A stretch of 64,000 nt of DNA from CALOBA01 sp942491465 (lineage in GTDB: Bacteria; Pseudomonadota; Gammaproteobacteria; Chromatiales; Chromatiaceae): contig CALOBA010000057.1 of NCBI GenBank assembly GCA_942491465.1, positions 20,730 through 84,729 of the forward strand. Direction: 5' to 3'. This document shows positions 51,301 through 53,384 of the stretch, piece after piece (the first letter of the stretch is position 1; every line of letters starts with the position of its first letter). The position numbers and the translations under genes were made by a program. The notes below the pieces were generated by a model. It worked only from the letters and a program-made list of their open reading frames with translations. It did no database searches and was not told the DNA's origin.

Positions 51301-51587
51301 CCGACGCTGTTGTCGGCGACGTCGTTGGTCTTGGTCACGTTGAGGGTGGTCGCCGACGCTGCTGCGGCCCCGAGCATCAGCAGCGGTGCGATCAGCGCGA
51401 TCAGTCCGGGCGATGCGACCTTGCGCCGGGAGCCGACGCAGGATTGAACGGGCCGGCTAGGCGCGCGGGCCTGACTGGAACGCGGGGAGGCCGCAGGCGC
51501 ATCGGCCCACAGGCGGCGGGGGCTGAAGGAGCGGCCCTTGGACCGAACGGGAAATGCCCTGGGCTGAGCCCCATGCGTCGACGTCAC
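24312..51587 (-). CDS. Giant secreted GEVED-repeat protein with dockerin-like C-terminus
   Basis: A single unbroken frame of 9,091 residues, over 900 kDa and very Asp-rich. Order: signal peptide with an extended basic head (hydrophobic core about 60-75, cleavage near 79); DUF11-like beta domains and other N-terminal domains (about 80-1340); five SdrD_B-like domains (45409-47560); 32 GEVED-type units (27186-45408); seven SdrD_B-like domains (24530-27185); a dockerin-like pair of loops (24315-24515). Most units repeat acidic loops of the DWNGDGDF kind, expected to bind calcium. The start is GTG with AAGG 7 nt upstream. First gene of a three-gene operon with a cohesin-like and a PrsT-like protein. 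Survival of the frame through 18 kb of repeats argues for selection. Likely a surface fibre or adhesin; the function is not known. Confidence 0.9.
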   Translation of the reverse strand: MTSTHGAQPRAFPVRSKGRSFSPRRLWADAPAASPRSSQARAPSRPVQSCVGSRRKVASPGLIALIAPLLMLGAAAASATTLNVTKTNDVADNSVGFGESYWYTINYECSTIDEPACTGAEITDQIPEGLELLQAVGEDAIADTSSFAQDRTIRFTFDYDGVADGGIPDGSSAQVLIQVRLQSELDPGITQISNTAVSTVTNLNGQDDSDTDLLGVDPLPDPVWSVAKTVNSGQDEVELARDATYQIQFCLASGYGDLTDYQIIDRLPEDVASADVSNISDGGVLSGGDGQQTITWTLSLAYAEPPVCETVSYTLVYPDDNANDVWDRNPTLTSVTNEGEVKDSEGTELVDFELTHALVPFGQNLNTVGQKVARSLVGGNTVDGSTWLLDGGAYYDSDGADAFDGNAELWFDVDIVEGGRNVVLEALRVTDTFGPTGTTPVRIGSVDADTDVITIPGHGFTDGQRVKFLDLNGSVGGLTSNHRYYVEVLGDDSLRMLEERGDGDAIELGATSGDTALAPLPLPVVIRAIGGATGNILYASGHVLPPWGEEIAEGMAVRYRQAGDNPINGLVDGGVYYVRELAGGNSQAFELSATRGGDVLDISTGAGSDLDLFVPLRRLEPTSFTTGSYVNAPTGMTVDLLYATSPTISSGSPDSAFTRYEGTGFPFAATANAEISVADDLGLTSGEITGVRWRFNLAADTTLPTDFAADVAPRVYADLLGSLDGGIDAAPEAFVRNCVLHYRTSGFDGRTGTSKEVCRTLFARGPRRPLWVEKNRIGSGTFVSDGTETYGTLDFSLTLGADADYGLDPLRDLELQNPVFYDLLPAGLEYVGWTLTANDSGIADVNVPTPVEDTGWTGSGTLLRWTFTDSFQPGETITGTLQTRPVDDDFTLGTENTPLSNQLAGKPGDDDPFYCPSADDEGVETGSVDDADDIDNDGDVEDQLCTDSVSITVRAPRLTIETDKINQTGSVGHGQSATMQVSFQATGTAGKDLALVNPVLTDVLPAGLEYVDGSWQLVGGAATPTFEPDVDAGTGRTRLRWSWSSAVNGGTDHSFAIGDDPVVISYQVRVPLGTPEGDYTNAVYVLPADNASGDAPFFCGDDDTDTIPANSSRDTDAFDGDEDGSTADFACTTSTDIPVLPLPQLLSEKLVRGQLDDQYHKYPESGFTIPGGDIDYRIRITNGGNVVMTDFVLVDILPYVGDTQVNRPEKARLSQWRPVLTGPITTPEGATVYYSTSSNPCRGEINPDDVDVDPWPDDCDQDPWSLSFPIDSTRVRAVRFHFATTTIDPQDSLLLSFPMIAPVDAPEGPITWNSFAYVADRDDGGTDLLPAEPRKVGIEVEYIPNDYGDRVWLDANKNGIQDAGEVGINGIAVSIYDAGADLAIGGTDDRFLRSTVTSSDTLGNDGLYEFGDLPDGSYYAVIDPPPSYSISPANETDADPETEDDQIDSDFFPATGFATHVAALSGAVSDLSWDAGLYPAETASLGNYVWVDSDEDGQQDESLLAGVNGVEVELFDAGGDGEIGGGDDSSVGTTTTANDGDGNPGFYLFDQLPAGDYYVVFALPASASGFTTSPPEIDDAVDSDADTGTGATPVVQLEVGDYNRDLDAGLIRESGPLALGNQVFRDLDNDGLFEPDDGEFGIDGVKLNLYLDTGSDSAFFATTQTNTLAGEAGSYLFESLPAGDYIVEVDPSNFEPGGVLDGFQSSTGDAGQTTGDSEPAPDPNVDDDDNDDNGTDDGAATGSGGIVSAAITLAEDAEPDAGGNANYRLDFGLVAPAIGDYVWIDSTDDGIQDTAESGLNGVGVLLYQDLTGDGFDTDDLLLRTATTANDVNANAGWYLFDGLDAGVDYIIRFDRPVSYDFSARNVGGDDGLDSDAYADEAGGDEEGVTVPSGETPVNLAFDTVDTSWDAGLVPRTTAALGNFVWFDENEDGDQDEGNAQGLNGITVNLYKDDGDGVAEPGVGTGRDGEPEATTTTADDIRGRPGYYLFDELTTSDAWYVEFVLDGRSTFTSTDSGTDDDTDSDADPTRDGDPQTATTAIIDDLTAGEYDDSLDAGVIVAFDFGDLPETGTTFKTTLTRNGARHILSDTATTLGPSVDAELDGEPDAAALGDDDAGTLADDEDGIVFIDPLAQGSDADIQVIAGGTGVLNAWADWNGDGDFGADERIFTDEPLVAGTQDKQIAVPESLSVTAPTLINLRFRMTAAEDQGGDQPYGVADNGEVEDYQQYVLPGANATATYDYGDLPETALSSSAVDTGSDRITVPGHGFSVGDRLVYRAAATAIDGLADAQAYYVVAVDGDQIQLGDTAGGSAIDLASSPTGDTLGYTPYPVSFNNDGARHAIVTDVHLGAGIDAETDGQPSAIAQGDDDNGTVDDEDGVSFVDGLEPGQNAAIKVTASAAGKLYGWADWNDDGDFDDANEQIFDGTTSLTGSNTTDTLQIAVPADAASTTTAINIRFRYVTANAVGGDTPNGFASDGEVEDYQVRLDFGDLPEAMNNTLAAENGARHLLDGATYLGTGVDAEFDGQESPDADGDDINGTPDDEDGIVFITPLTEGSNGSGGRQASVQVQAGSDGILNAWIDLDGDDSFEAGEQLISDRAITAGIADYSFTLPEQIDQLEDPLVTNARFRFTAQDDDNGDSPVGMADTGEVEDYRVIVEPSDHGATGAFDFGDHMDDYGTTIRSGGDGARHVIVSGLSLGASIDGETDGVPSADASGDGDDEDGIAFTDDLRKGGTSDVVVNAPSGGVLNAWADWNGSDGFEPGEEVFINQTLGNGDNALSITVPLNATVTGNVNLRFRLTSATGLGGDSPTGYANDGEVEDYQVQIFAASGTVWDYGDLQDDNTAATYPTDNTTTNGLPARHILDGSTYLGASVDDETDVDTAASTAANVDDTTGSPDDEDGVYFASPFTQGMADAEVRIDASQSDGVLNAWADWDHDGNFDGTGEHIIVNGRTANGGSGDLDSFTFAVPADATLGTVNLRFRYVSSFGTGGDDWAGQASDGELEDHQWTVLPVNSGVLFDYGDLPEDGTQFNTILINDGPRHVIENTSPINGIYLGAGVDADSDGQPATANGEDAVGDDTDTELDDFDDEDGVSSFPVLHLTDGGQTYRVTLTATNNLNNGQTGAGEDQAATLVGWIDFDGSGTFDVNESASISVPHGTVAGSVDLDFTVPGDIEDSDPTDLIYARFRLTTDPAVTTSTPDGYAYDGEVEDYQIVVEEPALDVRADFGDAPDSYGTLAGSIGARHDGISTSLRIGADVDADEGNRELGTGADADDNADDRDDEDGLISALIGLGSADTDYSVQVRVTNQTASAATLIGWIDFDRDGAFDADEAATQTIAADTENGTATLAFSLPDDIRPGLSYLRLRLSTDAALTTATPAGTLPNGEVEDHPLTIEAEYDFGDLPDSNLDYSAYFGAAHIITGAGDPGDDLPPLRLGAAVDEEGAHQPSADADGDDTAGDTPDDEDGITFTRPLVAGERGLVDITLSAAGYLNAWADFDRDGVFSEGDERIFERQFISAAGTTELAFQVPSDAAADSTYFRFRITEDEDEVGEDDGGTSPTGIANNGEVEDYVQRVFAEDTTFDFGDLPDPGFPTQYLSDGARHVIGGVALGTVDADTDGIDPQGQQSPLADGDDNDGSDDEDGVVFTSPLVAGAATTLTVNATATGVLNAWVDFNDDGDLDDPGEQVFSEPSTTLVAGANALEFDVPSAAAVNDDTFMRFRVTALAGQGGASPAGLAETGEVEDYVLRLYPEDTQLDFGDLPEDGSLATTLYTDGPSHVLDGATYLGAAIDAELNGQPNATASGDDGAGSVADDEDGVLFLTPLAQGTQASIQVTAASAGYLNAWIDFNGDGDFDDTDEYRIIEHRFTDAGTETLSFAVPSGLGISAPTLANIRFRFTADTGAIDGAALPTGPADNGEVEDYQQYVLPAATNTFDFGDLPQTARVNDEGINADNERIKFSYAHGLQVGDIVVYQEGTSGIEPLVDGRAYYVEWTNGTRLRLSNTAGGSAIDLTTGGADNSFSYLDYSVTLDNDGARHAIVDGTHLGGSVDGEDDGQASTDTRGDDTALTPDDEDGVTFIDGLTPGELAAISVAASTGGVLNAWADWNNDGDFDDTDEQIFSEQGLSAGTNPLNIDVPGSAVSATEAIHLRFRFTTATAVGGDTPKGFASDGEVEDYRVSFDYGDLPDPTFPTLAANDGARHLLDDATWLGSSVDAEFDGVNSIDDADGDDSAGSDDEDGILFMTPLTEGTTATLRVTANGDGVLNAWIDFNGDGQLEEGDERIFDDLALTGGTITDRTFSVPAGITDLVNPGDKRLTYIRFRYTATDTDGGDSPIGMADTGEVEDYVQYLLADNASNGFDFGDHDDGYGTTIGTGGDGARHAIVPGFSLGANIDAETDGLHSSDALGDDDDGTPDDEDGVTFTDALRKGGTSDILVNVTGGSGVLNAWADWDGDGVFDDSEESAERLFTDEPVMAGSNAVKITVPVDAAVTGNVNLRYRFTSATAVGGNTPTGYASDGEVEDYQVSIIEPVSQVWDYGDLPDDQSTGTDSYPTDNDDANGLPARHLKDVAIYLGTAAIDTETDGAPSANADGDDSADTDDEDGIFFATPFTAGMGNLQDVDPAEIRVVASQTDGVLNAWADWNDDGDFDGSGEHIVVNGITSGTNDDGTSTFTFNVPTDAVATDGHQVKLRFRYVSSVGTGGDDWAGQASDGEVEDYVRPVYPAGSGDRYDFGDLPDDDATFYTSLLLDGARHVIEDEDGNALQIGAAIDAETDGAPSTAADGDDLAGDSPDDEDGITAFPTLRLTDGGTTYTLPVPVVNTLDNDRGDPAVENPDATLFGWIDFNRDGDFDAGEAATPATVTNGTSGSVNLVFNVPGDIDAGDTGLSDGLAYARLRLTTDPAVSASTPTGEAWDGEVEDYRVNIEEPARDNNTRADFGDAPDSYGTYGDTGARHDNIDADRLVIGTDVDADEDAHEPLDGSGDDSADLRDDEDGVDTADLVSLIGSGDSGATRSLTVTVANTTTNDATLVGWIDFDRDGQFQADEGVGVTVAPNATSATLDFLVPDDVKPGASYLRLRLAPQDAGLTTADPAGIVDVAQQPGGEVEDYVLTIDTDADFGDVPAGTDGAPDYSASGAFSASHTITSALYLGAGVDAETAHQPSTDADGDDDNDTHASTAISDDEDGVVFTRPLVAGEAAYFDVTASEAGVLNVWLDADGDGSFDAGDYLLPQQALDPGLNENLTFTVPTDATADGNGNTYLRFRFTKTAGQGGESPSGPAVNGEVEDYVQRIFAENTTFDFGDLPETDTSYPTLYQSGGAYHRISGVTLGAVDADSDAEGPQGQPTLGADGDDTDAQGDDEDGIVFWNPLVRGANIDITVNSSGAGYLSAWIDYDNDGELDAGERLFHEQALEADGSTDLQFTVPVDATVTDQGVGTYMRFRVTTHTGEGGNLPDGVAESGEVEDYVMRLYPSGTSFDLGDLPETDTAFPTTLYRNGAIHVIDGATFLGEHIDAESNGQPNSTATGDDDDNPIDDEDGIQFFSALTEGKEAQIDVIASVDGILNMWVDFDADGVYETGEHVFQNLEVDQGEKVYGGPLPDNLGLIEPQLTNIRFRFTDELNQGGENPYGPALNGEVEDYQQYILPDSFSDELDYGDLPLSYGTDIANDGARHGLSPGLQLGELIDTEDDGPPTADADGDDNTDLDDEDGIAFVDDLRPGGTTEIDVTATQPGKLWAWADWDDDGAFNETDEKILDGVALTGGIRHTVGGVDTDNESITLTGHALTLDDAIVYVAASETSTIGGLEQGKTYYVVAIDGDEVQISDEPSGATVDLADPVTGAAADVFWSMGIDTLAIYPPLGMDTDDGDTALRFRYISNDITAVGGNTATGYASEGEVEDYVLENFDASGNAYDYGDLPDDDDAATYPTRDEDGTLNGLAAKHLDDTGSGGNTHLGAAIDTEADGQPNAAATDDDTTGSPDDEDGIYFASPLTRGENAEIRVVASRTDGILFGWADWNGDGDFDDFAEQIIDRDDGATVGDQSDGDTAYTAYSFPVPTDDDVDGTVVDDVYLRFRYTSADGTGGDDWAGPASDGELEDYRRPVLAEDSGTAFDYGDLPEADFNTRLFNDGPRHVIETGTDDALYLGTGIDADDDGQPSADAGIGATDGDDGDGDGDDETLSIPELRMTDGGQTYSVTFDVVNSRGGGAVPAKLVGWIDFDGENGFDTTTGVEQEWAEVSVPANHNGPLTLDFTVPGDIADGGSVLNARFRLSSDADLTETRFDGYLYDGEVEDYQVTVAEPALGTRADFGDAPDSYGTADDPDDAIDAFASHQAITDDPNAASILRLGASVDADEDGAPSAGADGDDGSPAPFDLRDDEDGLSAIDAIASGDAGETKTVTVDVVNGTDADADLVGWIDFDLSGTFDQDEGVAVTVTDGQTSAALAFTVPDDVTPGASYLRLRLAPDGQGLTTSTPATTVTGGEVEDHPFTIAIERDYGDLPDPVAATAGQYPTRSANGGATHIIGKGIFLGSSVDEETDGAPSVGAVGDDSADTDDEDGVTFTSLLIGETTATIDVVASKVGYLNAWADFDGDGVLDDGNGSDEIIFENQPLAAGTNTGLTFSVPNTGNLASLYLRFRVTEGTGDNGDSPSGEAANGEVEDYVRRLFATGTTFDFGDLPDETVDEDLHYPTSVVDDGAFHIATGVTLGSRDDEVNGQPTAAADGDDADGTDDEDGIVFESPLVRDATTDLRVLSSTAGFLSGWVDFDGSGSFETGERIFDHEPLDADGATDLQFDVPDDAKISDTTYIRFRVTDTMDTGGDSPSGVAESGEIEDYVMRLYPVGTTLDFGDSPDDGGATTSYPTTLYRDGASHVIKTGVHLGSGVDAEANGQPNATASGDDSDGNDDEDGVFFVSPLTEFEYPTIRVLPNADGFVNAWIDFNANGVYETGERVLSDRAVTGGQSNDLVAGVAVPDLSLSQPVLRNVRVRYTELTGQGGDSPSGPADSGEVEDNQEYVIPSDAENHFDYGDHVDSYATTNVADGARHVLVPGVFLGAGVDEDDDGQVSADATAGGLIPDSDNDGTGDDGDGSDDEDGVDFLDDLRPGGTTEIDVTANVAGTLHVWADWDDDGNFLGVDEHLFDGQGQALSAGVNRLRLYPPLAMETGQSAGDGGIALRFRFVHQGVGVVGGDTPGGYASAGEVEDYLVQTYTKSGSAYDYGDLPDDDTAATYPTEDEDGTLNGLAAKHLDDTGSGDTHLGAAIDTEADGQPNAAATDDDTTGSPDDEDGIYFASPLTQGQNAEVRVVASRTTDTDGADNEGILSGWADFNGDGDFDDPGELIVDGEPTTGTEDDGDTPYTVFTFAVPTDDDIDGTVVDEVYLRFRYTSADGTGGDDWAGPASDGEIEDYRRPVLAADSGIAFDYGDLPETGSFTTRLFSDGPRHVIEDEAGDALHLGAGVDADTDGWPSADAGMSGAADNGDDGRGNDDEEQTSLPTLHMTDGGERYSITLPVTNTRGSSATLIGWIDFDGSNDFDTGEGLTKEWAATSVDDGDSEATLVFSAVPGAIVDGDTSINVRLRISTDSALTRTKVDGYLSDGEVEDYQVTVAEPALGTRADFGDAPSSYGTASDDPLGAARHTDIGPSLLLGAKVDADEDGAPSTGADGDGSVDDATADDLLDDEDGLVDIDTISSGDAGASRIVSVSLVNTTGAQAVLVGWIDFNRDGSFQEGEGAEHTVQPDDASAQLDFTVPADVTPGDSYLRLRLAPDGQGLTTSTPATTVVGGEVEDYPLSIAAAYDYGDLPGSYSGIFAARHRLADGVYLGAGVDAEDAHQPDRYAAGDDDNDTHAGALSDDEDGVTFTSLIVGNTTATVDVDASVAGSKLNAWADFNGNGSFGDAGEQIFSDQVLEADTNSLDFQVPDLDVGQVRLYLRFRVSTAGGDTPSSTAEDGEVEDHVRRLFPTGTTFDFGDLPDTGAGTGAGNYQTLITFGGPRHVISGTYLGTGATDAETEGRQSADALGDDSGGSTPDDEDSIDFPPLVPATQPELLVTASGKGVLNAWADWNRDGSFDGTGERILTNATVKAGSNALQIQIPATASTAQGYTGLRFRITNSTGQGGDSSTGVATSGEVEDYLIPVTDEPIYSITGSVFDDVDGDGGLIDRPSQGGGESGLAGATVRLYTDPNGDGDPGDGALVGGYVDNTAVTGADGGFRFDFVPMGDYVIVETNPDAYVSTNDVVGGNDDRIPVSVVDADIHEQDFLDSQHPQLAIIGDRVWLDENSDGIQDAGERGIADVAVELLDSGDQLVAETRTGSDGGYLFYGVGPGDYRVVVDTETLPADLQAVADEDDAAADGFGSPGAQTAHESAVSIAYGVLHLSADFGYNAVSYDDADDPDAGATGAIGDRIWNDADGDGRQDTDEVGLEGVTVSLLTDDNADGVYGGTGDNAPLTITTDVNGNYLFSDLSPGGYIVVVDGDTLPSGQSWTQTGDPDDAVDGTTSDPLLLGPGDAYLNADFGYRPGTGSTIGDLIYLDIDADGTDDDGADPGIAGVTVNLVADDDQDGLADPGEPVLATALTDDAGLYSFGGLPAGHYVVVVTDTRNLLDVYAQSGDPDNVLDAQSGVELDGSSDDLDQDHGFTATSQVLGDEIGIIGDTVFLDRNGNALPDVGEGIGGVSVELYDGAGSTLLDTTMTDANGTYLFAGLDSQDSYRVRVVAAELPAGLTNSVDPDGGADGRSWVNLNGIDLEQDFGYVAITPYRLGGTVWNDADADGSLNETAAGLGGITISLYADSNGNGQIDNGDLRLATETTDDNGDYRFDNLPGGDYLIDVTDADARLEGWWHSDGPRDGTDGNSQPDAYAVSLDGADDTTGDFGYHQDAAALGNRVWEDDGNGFQESWDPDPYLAGIEGVMVTLTITYPNGDEATLITATGTAGGYAFRNLHTDEDYNGIGTAGSGGDTPRFVISVEDPVGYSPTRIDQGIFDRLDSDDPSGTEADVLQGSSDVAQQADPWDETDNAGYDFGFTEDGPIPCTEICDVQPWPNGDGDVDRKDIRLILRHRGLRVSEPGAAHSGDAVPNGRLSINDARACMDCRTNN
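24315..24515 (-). other. Dockerin-like domain at the C-terminus of the giant protein
   Basis: The last 65 or so residues contain two calcium-loop/helix repeats: PNGDGDVDRKDIRLILRHRG and GDAVPNGRLSINDARACMDC. The loops keep Asn3, Asp5, Gly6, Asp9, Asp12 in the first and Asp1, Asn5, Gly6, Ser9, Asp12 in the second, the dockerin type I pattern; position 1 of loop one is Trp instead of Asp. Cysteines flank both repeats. Confidence 0.72.
24530..27185 (-). repeat. C-terminal cluster of seven SdrD_B-like domains
   Basis: Seven consecutive units in the giant protein start with patterns such as GDRVWLDENSDGIQDAGE, GDLIYLDIDADGTDDDG and GNRVWEDDGNG and end with YxFxxLxxGxYxVxV, the SdrD_B/Cna-B-like fold with calcium loops. 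Unit length varies from about 80 to 125 residues. Confidence 0.85.
27186..31070 (-). repeat. GEVED higher-order block 4 (7 units)
   Basis: Units 26-32 of the array. Linkers after GEVED run in the order NQEYVIP, YLVQTY, YRRPVL, YQVTVAEPALGTRADFGD, YPLSIAA, HVRRLFP, YLIPV. The same order is seen in block 3, to which the DNA is strikingly similar (compare 29758-29950 with 33667-33860). Confidence 0.85.
31071..35170 (-). repeat. GEVED higher-order block 3 (7 units)
   Basis: Units 19-25. Linker order: YQQYILP, YVLENF, YRRPVL, YQVTVAEPALGTRADFGD, HPFTIAI, YVRRLF, YVMRLYP. Compared with blocks 1 and 2, the second and third unit types are missing. One unit carries an inserted GHAL...YYV module (34080-34285). 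Confidence 0.85.
35171..40328 (-). repeat. GEVED higher-order block 2 (9 units)
   Basis: Units 10-18. Linker order: YQQYVLP, YRVSFDYGD, YVQYLL, YQVSII, YVRPVYP, YRVNIEEPARDNNTRADFGD, YVLTIDT, YVQRIFAENTTFDFGD, YVMRLYP. The order is the same as in block 1, about 5.1 kb per block. Confidence 0.87.
40329..45408 (-). repeat. GEVED higher-order block 1 (9 units)
   Basis: Units 1-9, each about 150-245 residues: start DFGDLP or similar, ARH, DDEDG, a LNAWADWN-type acidic loop, and GEVEDY at the end. Linker order: YQQYVLP, YQVRLDFGD, YRVIVEP, YQVQIF, HQWTVLP, YQIVVEEPALDVRADFGD, HPLTIEA, YVQRVFAEDTTFDFGD, YVLRLYP. Confidence 0.87.
45409..47560 (-). repeat. N-terminal cluster of five SdrD_B-like domains
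   Basis: Five consecutive units of the giant protein: YGDRVWLDANKNGIQDAGE, LGNYVWVDSDEDGQQDE, LGNQVFRDLDNDGLFEPDDG, IGDYVWIDSTDDGIQDT and LGNFVWFDENEDGDQDEG. Each ends with a YLFxxLxxGDYxVxF-like strand. They mirror the C-terminal cluster on the other side of the GEVED array. Confidence 0.85.
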
Positions 51588-51980
51588 TTGGACACCTTAT
51601 GCTTATGATTTGCCCGCGCTGGGCGTCCTCCGTCCTTAACATCCTTAAACGACCGTACCCGCGGGCTGATCGGCGTCGGTCTAGGCGACGACTATAGCGC
51701 ACCCCTTGGTCCGCCCGACCCAGAAGGCGCCGATAATCCCGACGAAGGGTCGATCCACGTGGGGAATCGGGGTTTGCAATGATGGGACGCAATTCAGCGA
51801 TGAAAAAGCGGTCGCTCGGGCGGTCTCTCCTAGCCCAGAAAAGACCTTCTTTTTCGGTCACCTAGAGCACGATACGGTGACGTGGAGAGCGTCCGTCATC
51901 CGAAATCGTTGTCGTGCGCGGACTCGACGTCGACAACGACAACGACCAGGGCTCGTCTATGTCACCCGGGCGCAGTTTTT
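51588..51980. other. Upstream region of the giant operon
   Basis: 393 nt without a convincing gene. On the minus strand it holds the ribosome site just before the GTG start and a TATAGT hexamer (51706-51711) with no good -35 partner. No sigma-54-type GG-N10-GC element was recognised. A short hexanucleotide hairpin lies at 51907-51945. Confidence 0.5.
51907..51945. repeat. CGTTGTCG ... CGACAACG hairpin, copy 5 of the hexanucleotide family
   Basis: CGTTGTCG at 51907-51914 pairs with CGACAACGACAACG at 51931-51944. It is the shortest member of the family, in the leader between the giant operon and the small ORF upstream. Confidence 0.8.
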
Positions 51981-52178
51981 CTAGGGCTTGACCGACGCAT
52001 CTTGACCAGCCCGCTCGTGGATGATTGCCAGCACCGGGCCCCGCGGATCGACGCCGCCGTCGACGGCGACGGACTGGCCGCTGGAAACCATGGCGCCGGC
52101 GGACGGTGCCGGGGCCAGTTCCGCCGCAGACAGCAGCAGGAGGCTCATTCCGCCGGCGGTCAGGATGGAAGTCATCAT
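51981..52178 (-). CDS. Small putative secreted protein, unrecognised
   Basis: A 65-residue ORF with an N-terminal hydrophobic stretch (ILTAGGMSLLLLSAAELAPA) that could be a signal peptide, followed by a short polar body (VAVDGGVDPRGPVLAIIHER). A GAGG ribosome site lies 6-7 nt upstream of the ATG, which is the main support. No family is recognised. It lies about 390 nt upstream of the giant gene on the same strand. It may be a real small exported protein or chance. Confidence 0.4.
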   Translation of the reverse strand: MMTSILTAGGMSLLLLSAAELAPAPSAGAMVSSGQSVAVDGGVDPRGPVLAIIHERAGQDASVKP

Positions 52179-52418
52179 CGAATCCTCGTCAATACGGCTT
52201 TAGATACCAAACAATATTAGCTGATACTTATATATAGATTGCGACGGATTCGCCCGAAGTTGTTACCAAGGGTTACAGCCCGCCGGCGCAGTCCCATCCG
52301 GCGTGTCGCCCACCGCACTCCGGCAAGACGACCCCACCGGCGGCACAGGCCCCCGCCCTCCCCGCCCGCCGCCTGTATACTGCCGCGCCCATTGTCCAAA
52401 CCAGGAGCCAACCCCGCC

Positions 52419-53234
52419 GTGGACAGCCTACAGATCGCCCTCCTCGCCTGCGTCCAGGGCCTGACCGAGTTCCTGCCGATCTCCAGCTCGGCCCACCTGA
52501 TCCTTACCCCGCTGCTGTTCGGCTTCGAGCTGCAGGACCTGGCCTTCGATGTCGCGGTGCATCTGGGCACGCTGGCGGCGGTGATGCTCTACTTCCGCCG
52601 TGAACTCATCGCCATCGCCGGCTCCATGCTGCGCGCCGTCGCCGGCAAGGGCGTGGACCAAGACGCCCGGCTCGGCTGGATGATCATCGTCGCGACGCTG
52701 CCGCTGCTGGTACTGGGCCTGCCGCTGAAGCTGCTGTTGGAACTGCTGCGACAGGACCCGCAGACCCTCGCGGTGATGATCGCCGGCCCGACCATCGGCT
52801 TCGGGCTGCTGCTGTGGCTCGCCGACGCCATCGGCACGCGCCGCCGCGACGAATATGCCCTGGACTGGCGGGCGGCCCTGATCATCGGCTGCTTTCAGGC
52901 CTTCGCCATCATCCCCGGCACCTCCCGCTCCGGCGCGACCATGACCGCGGGGCTGTTCCTGGGGCTGACCCGACAGGCCACCTCGCGCTTCTCGTTCCTG
53001 CTGTCGATCCCCACCATCATCATGGCCGGGCTGATCGCCACCAAGGACCTGCTCGAGGCCGCCGAGCCGGTGGACTGGCCCTCCCTCGGCCTCGGCGCGC
53101 TGCTGTCGTTCCTGCTGGCCTATGTCACCATCCACTTCTTCCTGCGCTTCATCGAGCGCATCAGCATGCTGCCGTTCGTGATCTATCGGCTGGCGCTGGG
53201 CGCGCTGATCCTGGTGCTGGTGCTGGTGCTCTAA
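52419..53234 (+). CDS. uppP: Undecaprenyl-diphosphatase UppP (BacA)
   Basis: A 271-residue polytopic membrane enzyme that dephosphorylates undecaprenyl pyrophosphate to recycle the lipid carrier for peptidoglycan and surface polysaccharides; overproduction gives bacitracin resistance. Motif 1 is QGLTEFLPISSSAHLI with the catalytic Glu, motif 2 is IIPGTSRSGATMTAGLFLG with the conserved Arg/Ser. The hydrophobic helices and length match the family. The GTG start at 52419 is chosen since the conserved N-terminus begins there and AGGAG lies about 11 nt upstream; the frame is open further upstream but Arg/Pro-rich. A hexanucleotide array follows the stop. Confidence 0.95.
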   Translation: MDSLQIALLACVQGLTEFLPISSSAHLILTPLLFGFELQDLAFDVAVHLGTLAAVMLYFRRELIAIAGSMLRAVAGKGVDQDARLGWMIIVATLPLLVLGLPLKLLLELLRQDPQTLAVMIAGPTIGFGLLLWLADAIGTRRRDEYALDWRAALIIGCFQAFAIIPGTSRSGATMTAGLFLGLTRQATSRFSFLLSIPTIIMAGLIATKDLLEAAEPVDWPSLGLGALLSFLLAYVTIHFFLRFIERISMLPFVIYRLALGALILVLVLVL

Positions 53235-53254
53235 GACCGCTGCGCCCGAGGATC

Positions 53255-53333
<79 letters not shown>

Positions 53334-53335
53334 GT

Positions 53336-53370
53336 TGACATGTTCACGTTGTTTTTGAATTCTTCCTAAG
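53336..53370 (+). repeat. Conserved 35-bp motif following a GACAAC array, copy B
   Basis: Matches 33 of 35 bases of 8786-8820 (start TGACATGTTCACG, end CCTAAG). It ends 14 nt before the ATG of the ABC ATPase, so it forms part of that gene's leader; its final TAAGG could act as a weak ribosome site. Confidence 0.85.
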
Positions 53371-53384
53371 GTTCCGACGTCTCC

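Noticed and set aside
51588..51720. Possible sigma-54 promoter for the giant operon
   Set aside because: PEP-CTERM genes are often sigma-54 controlled, but no GG-N10-GC pair with the expected flanking bases could be supported here.
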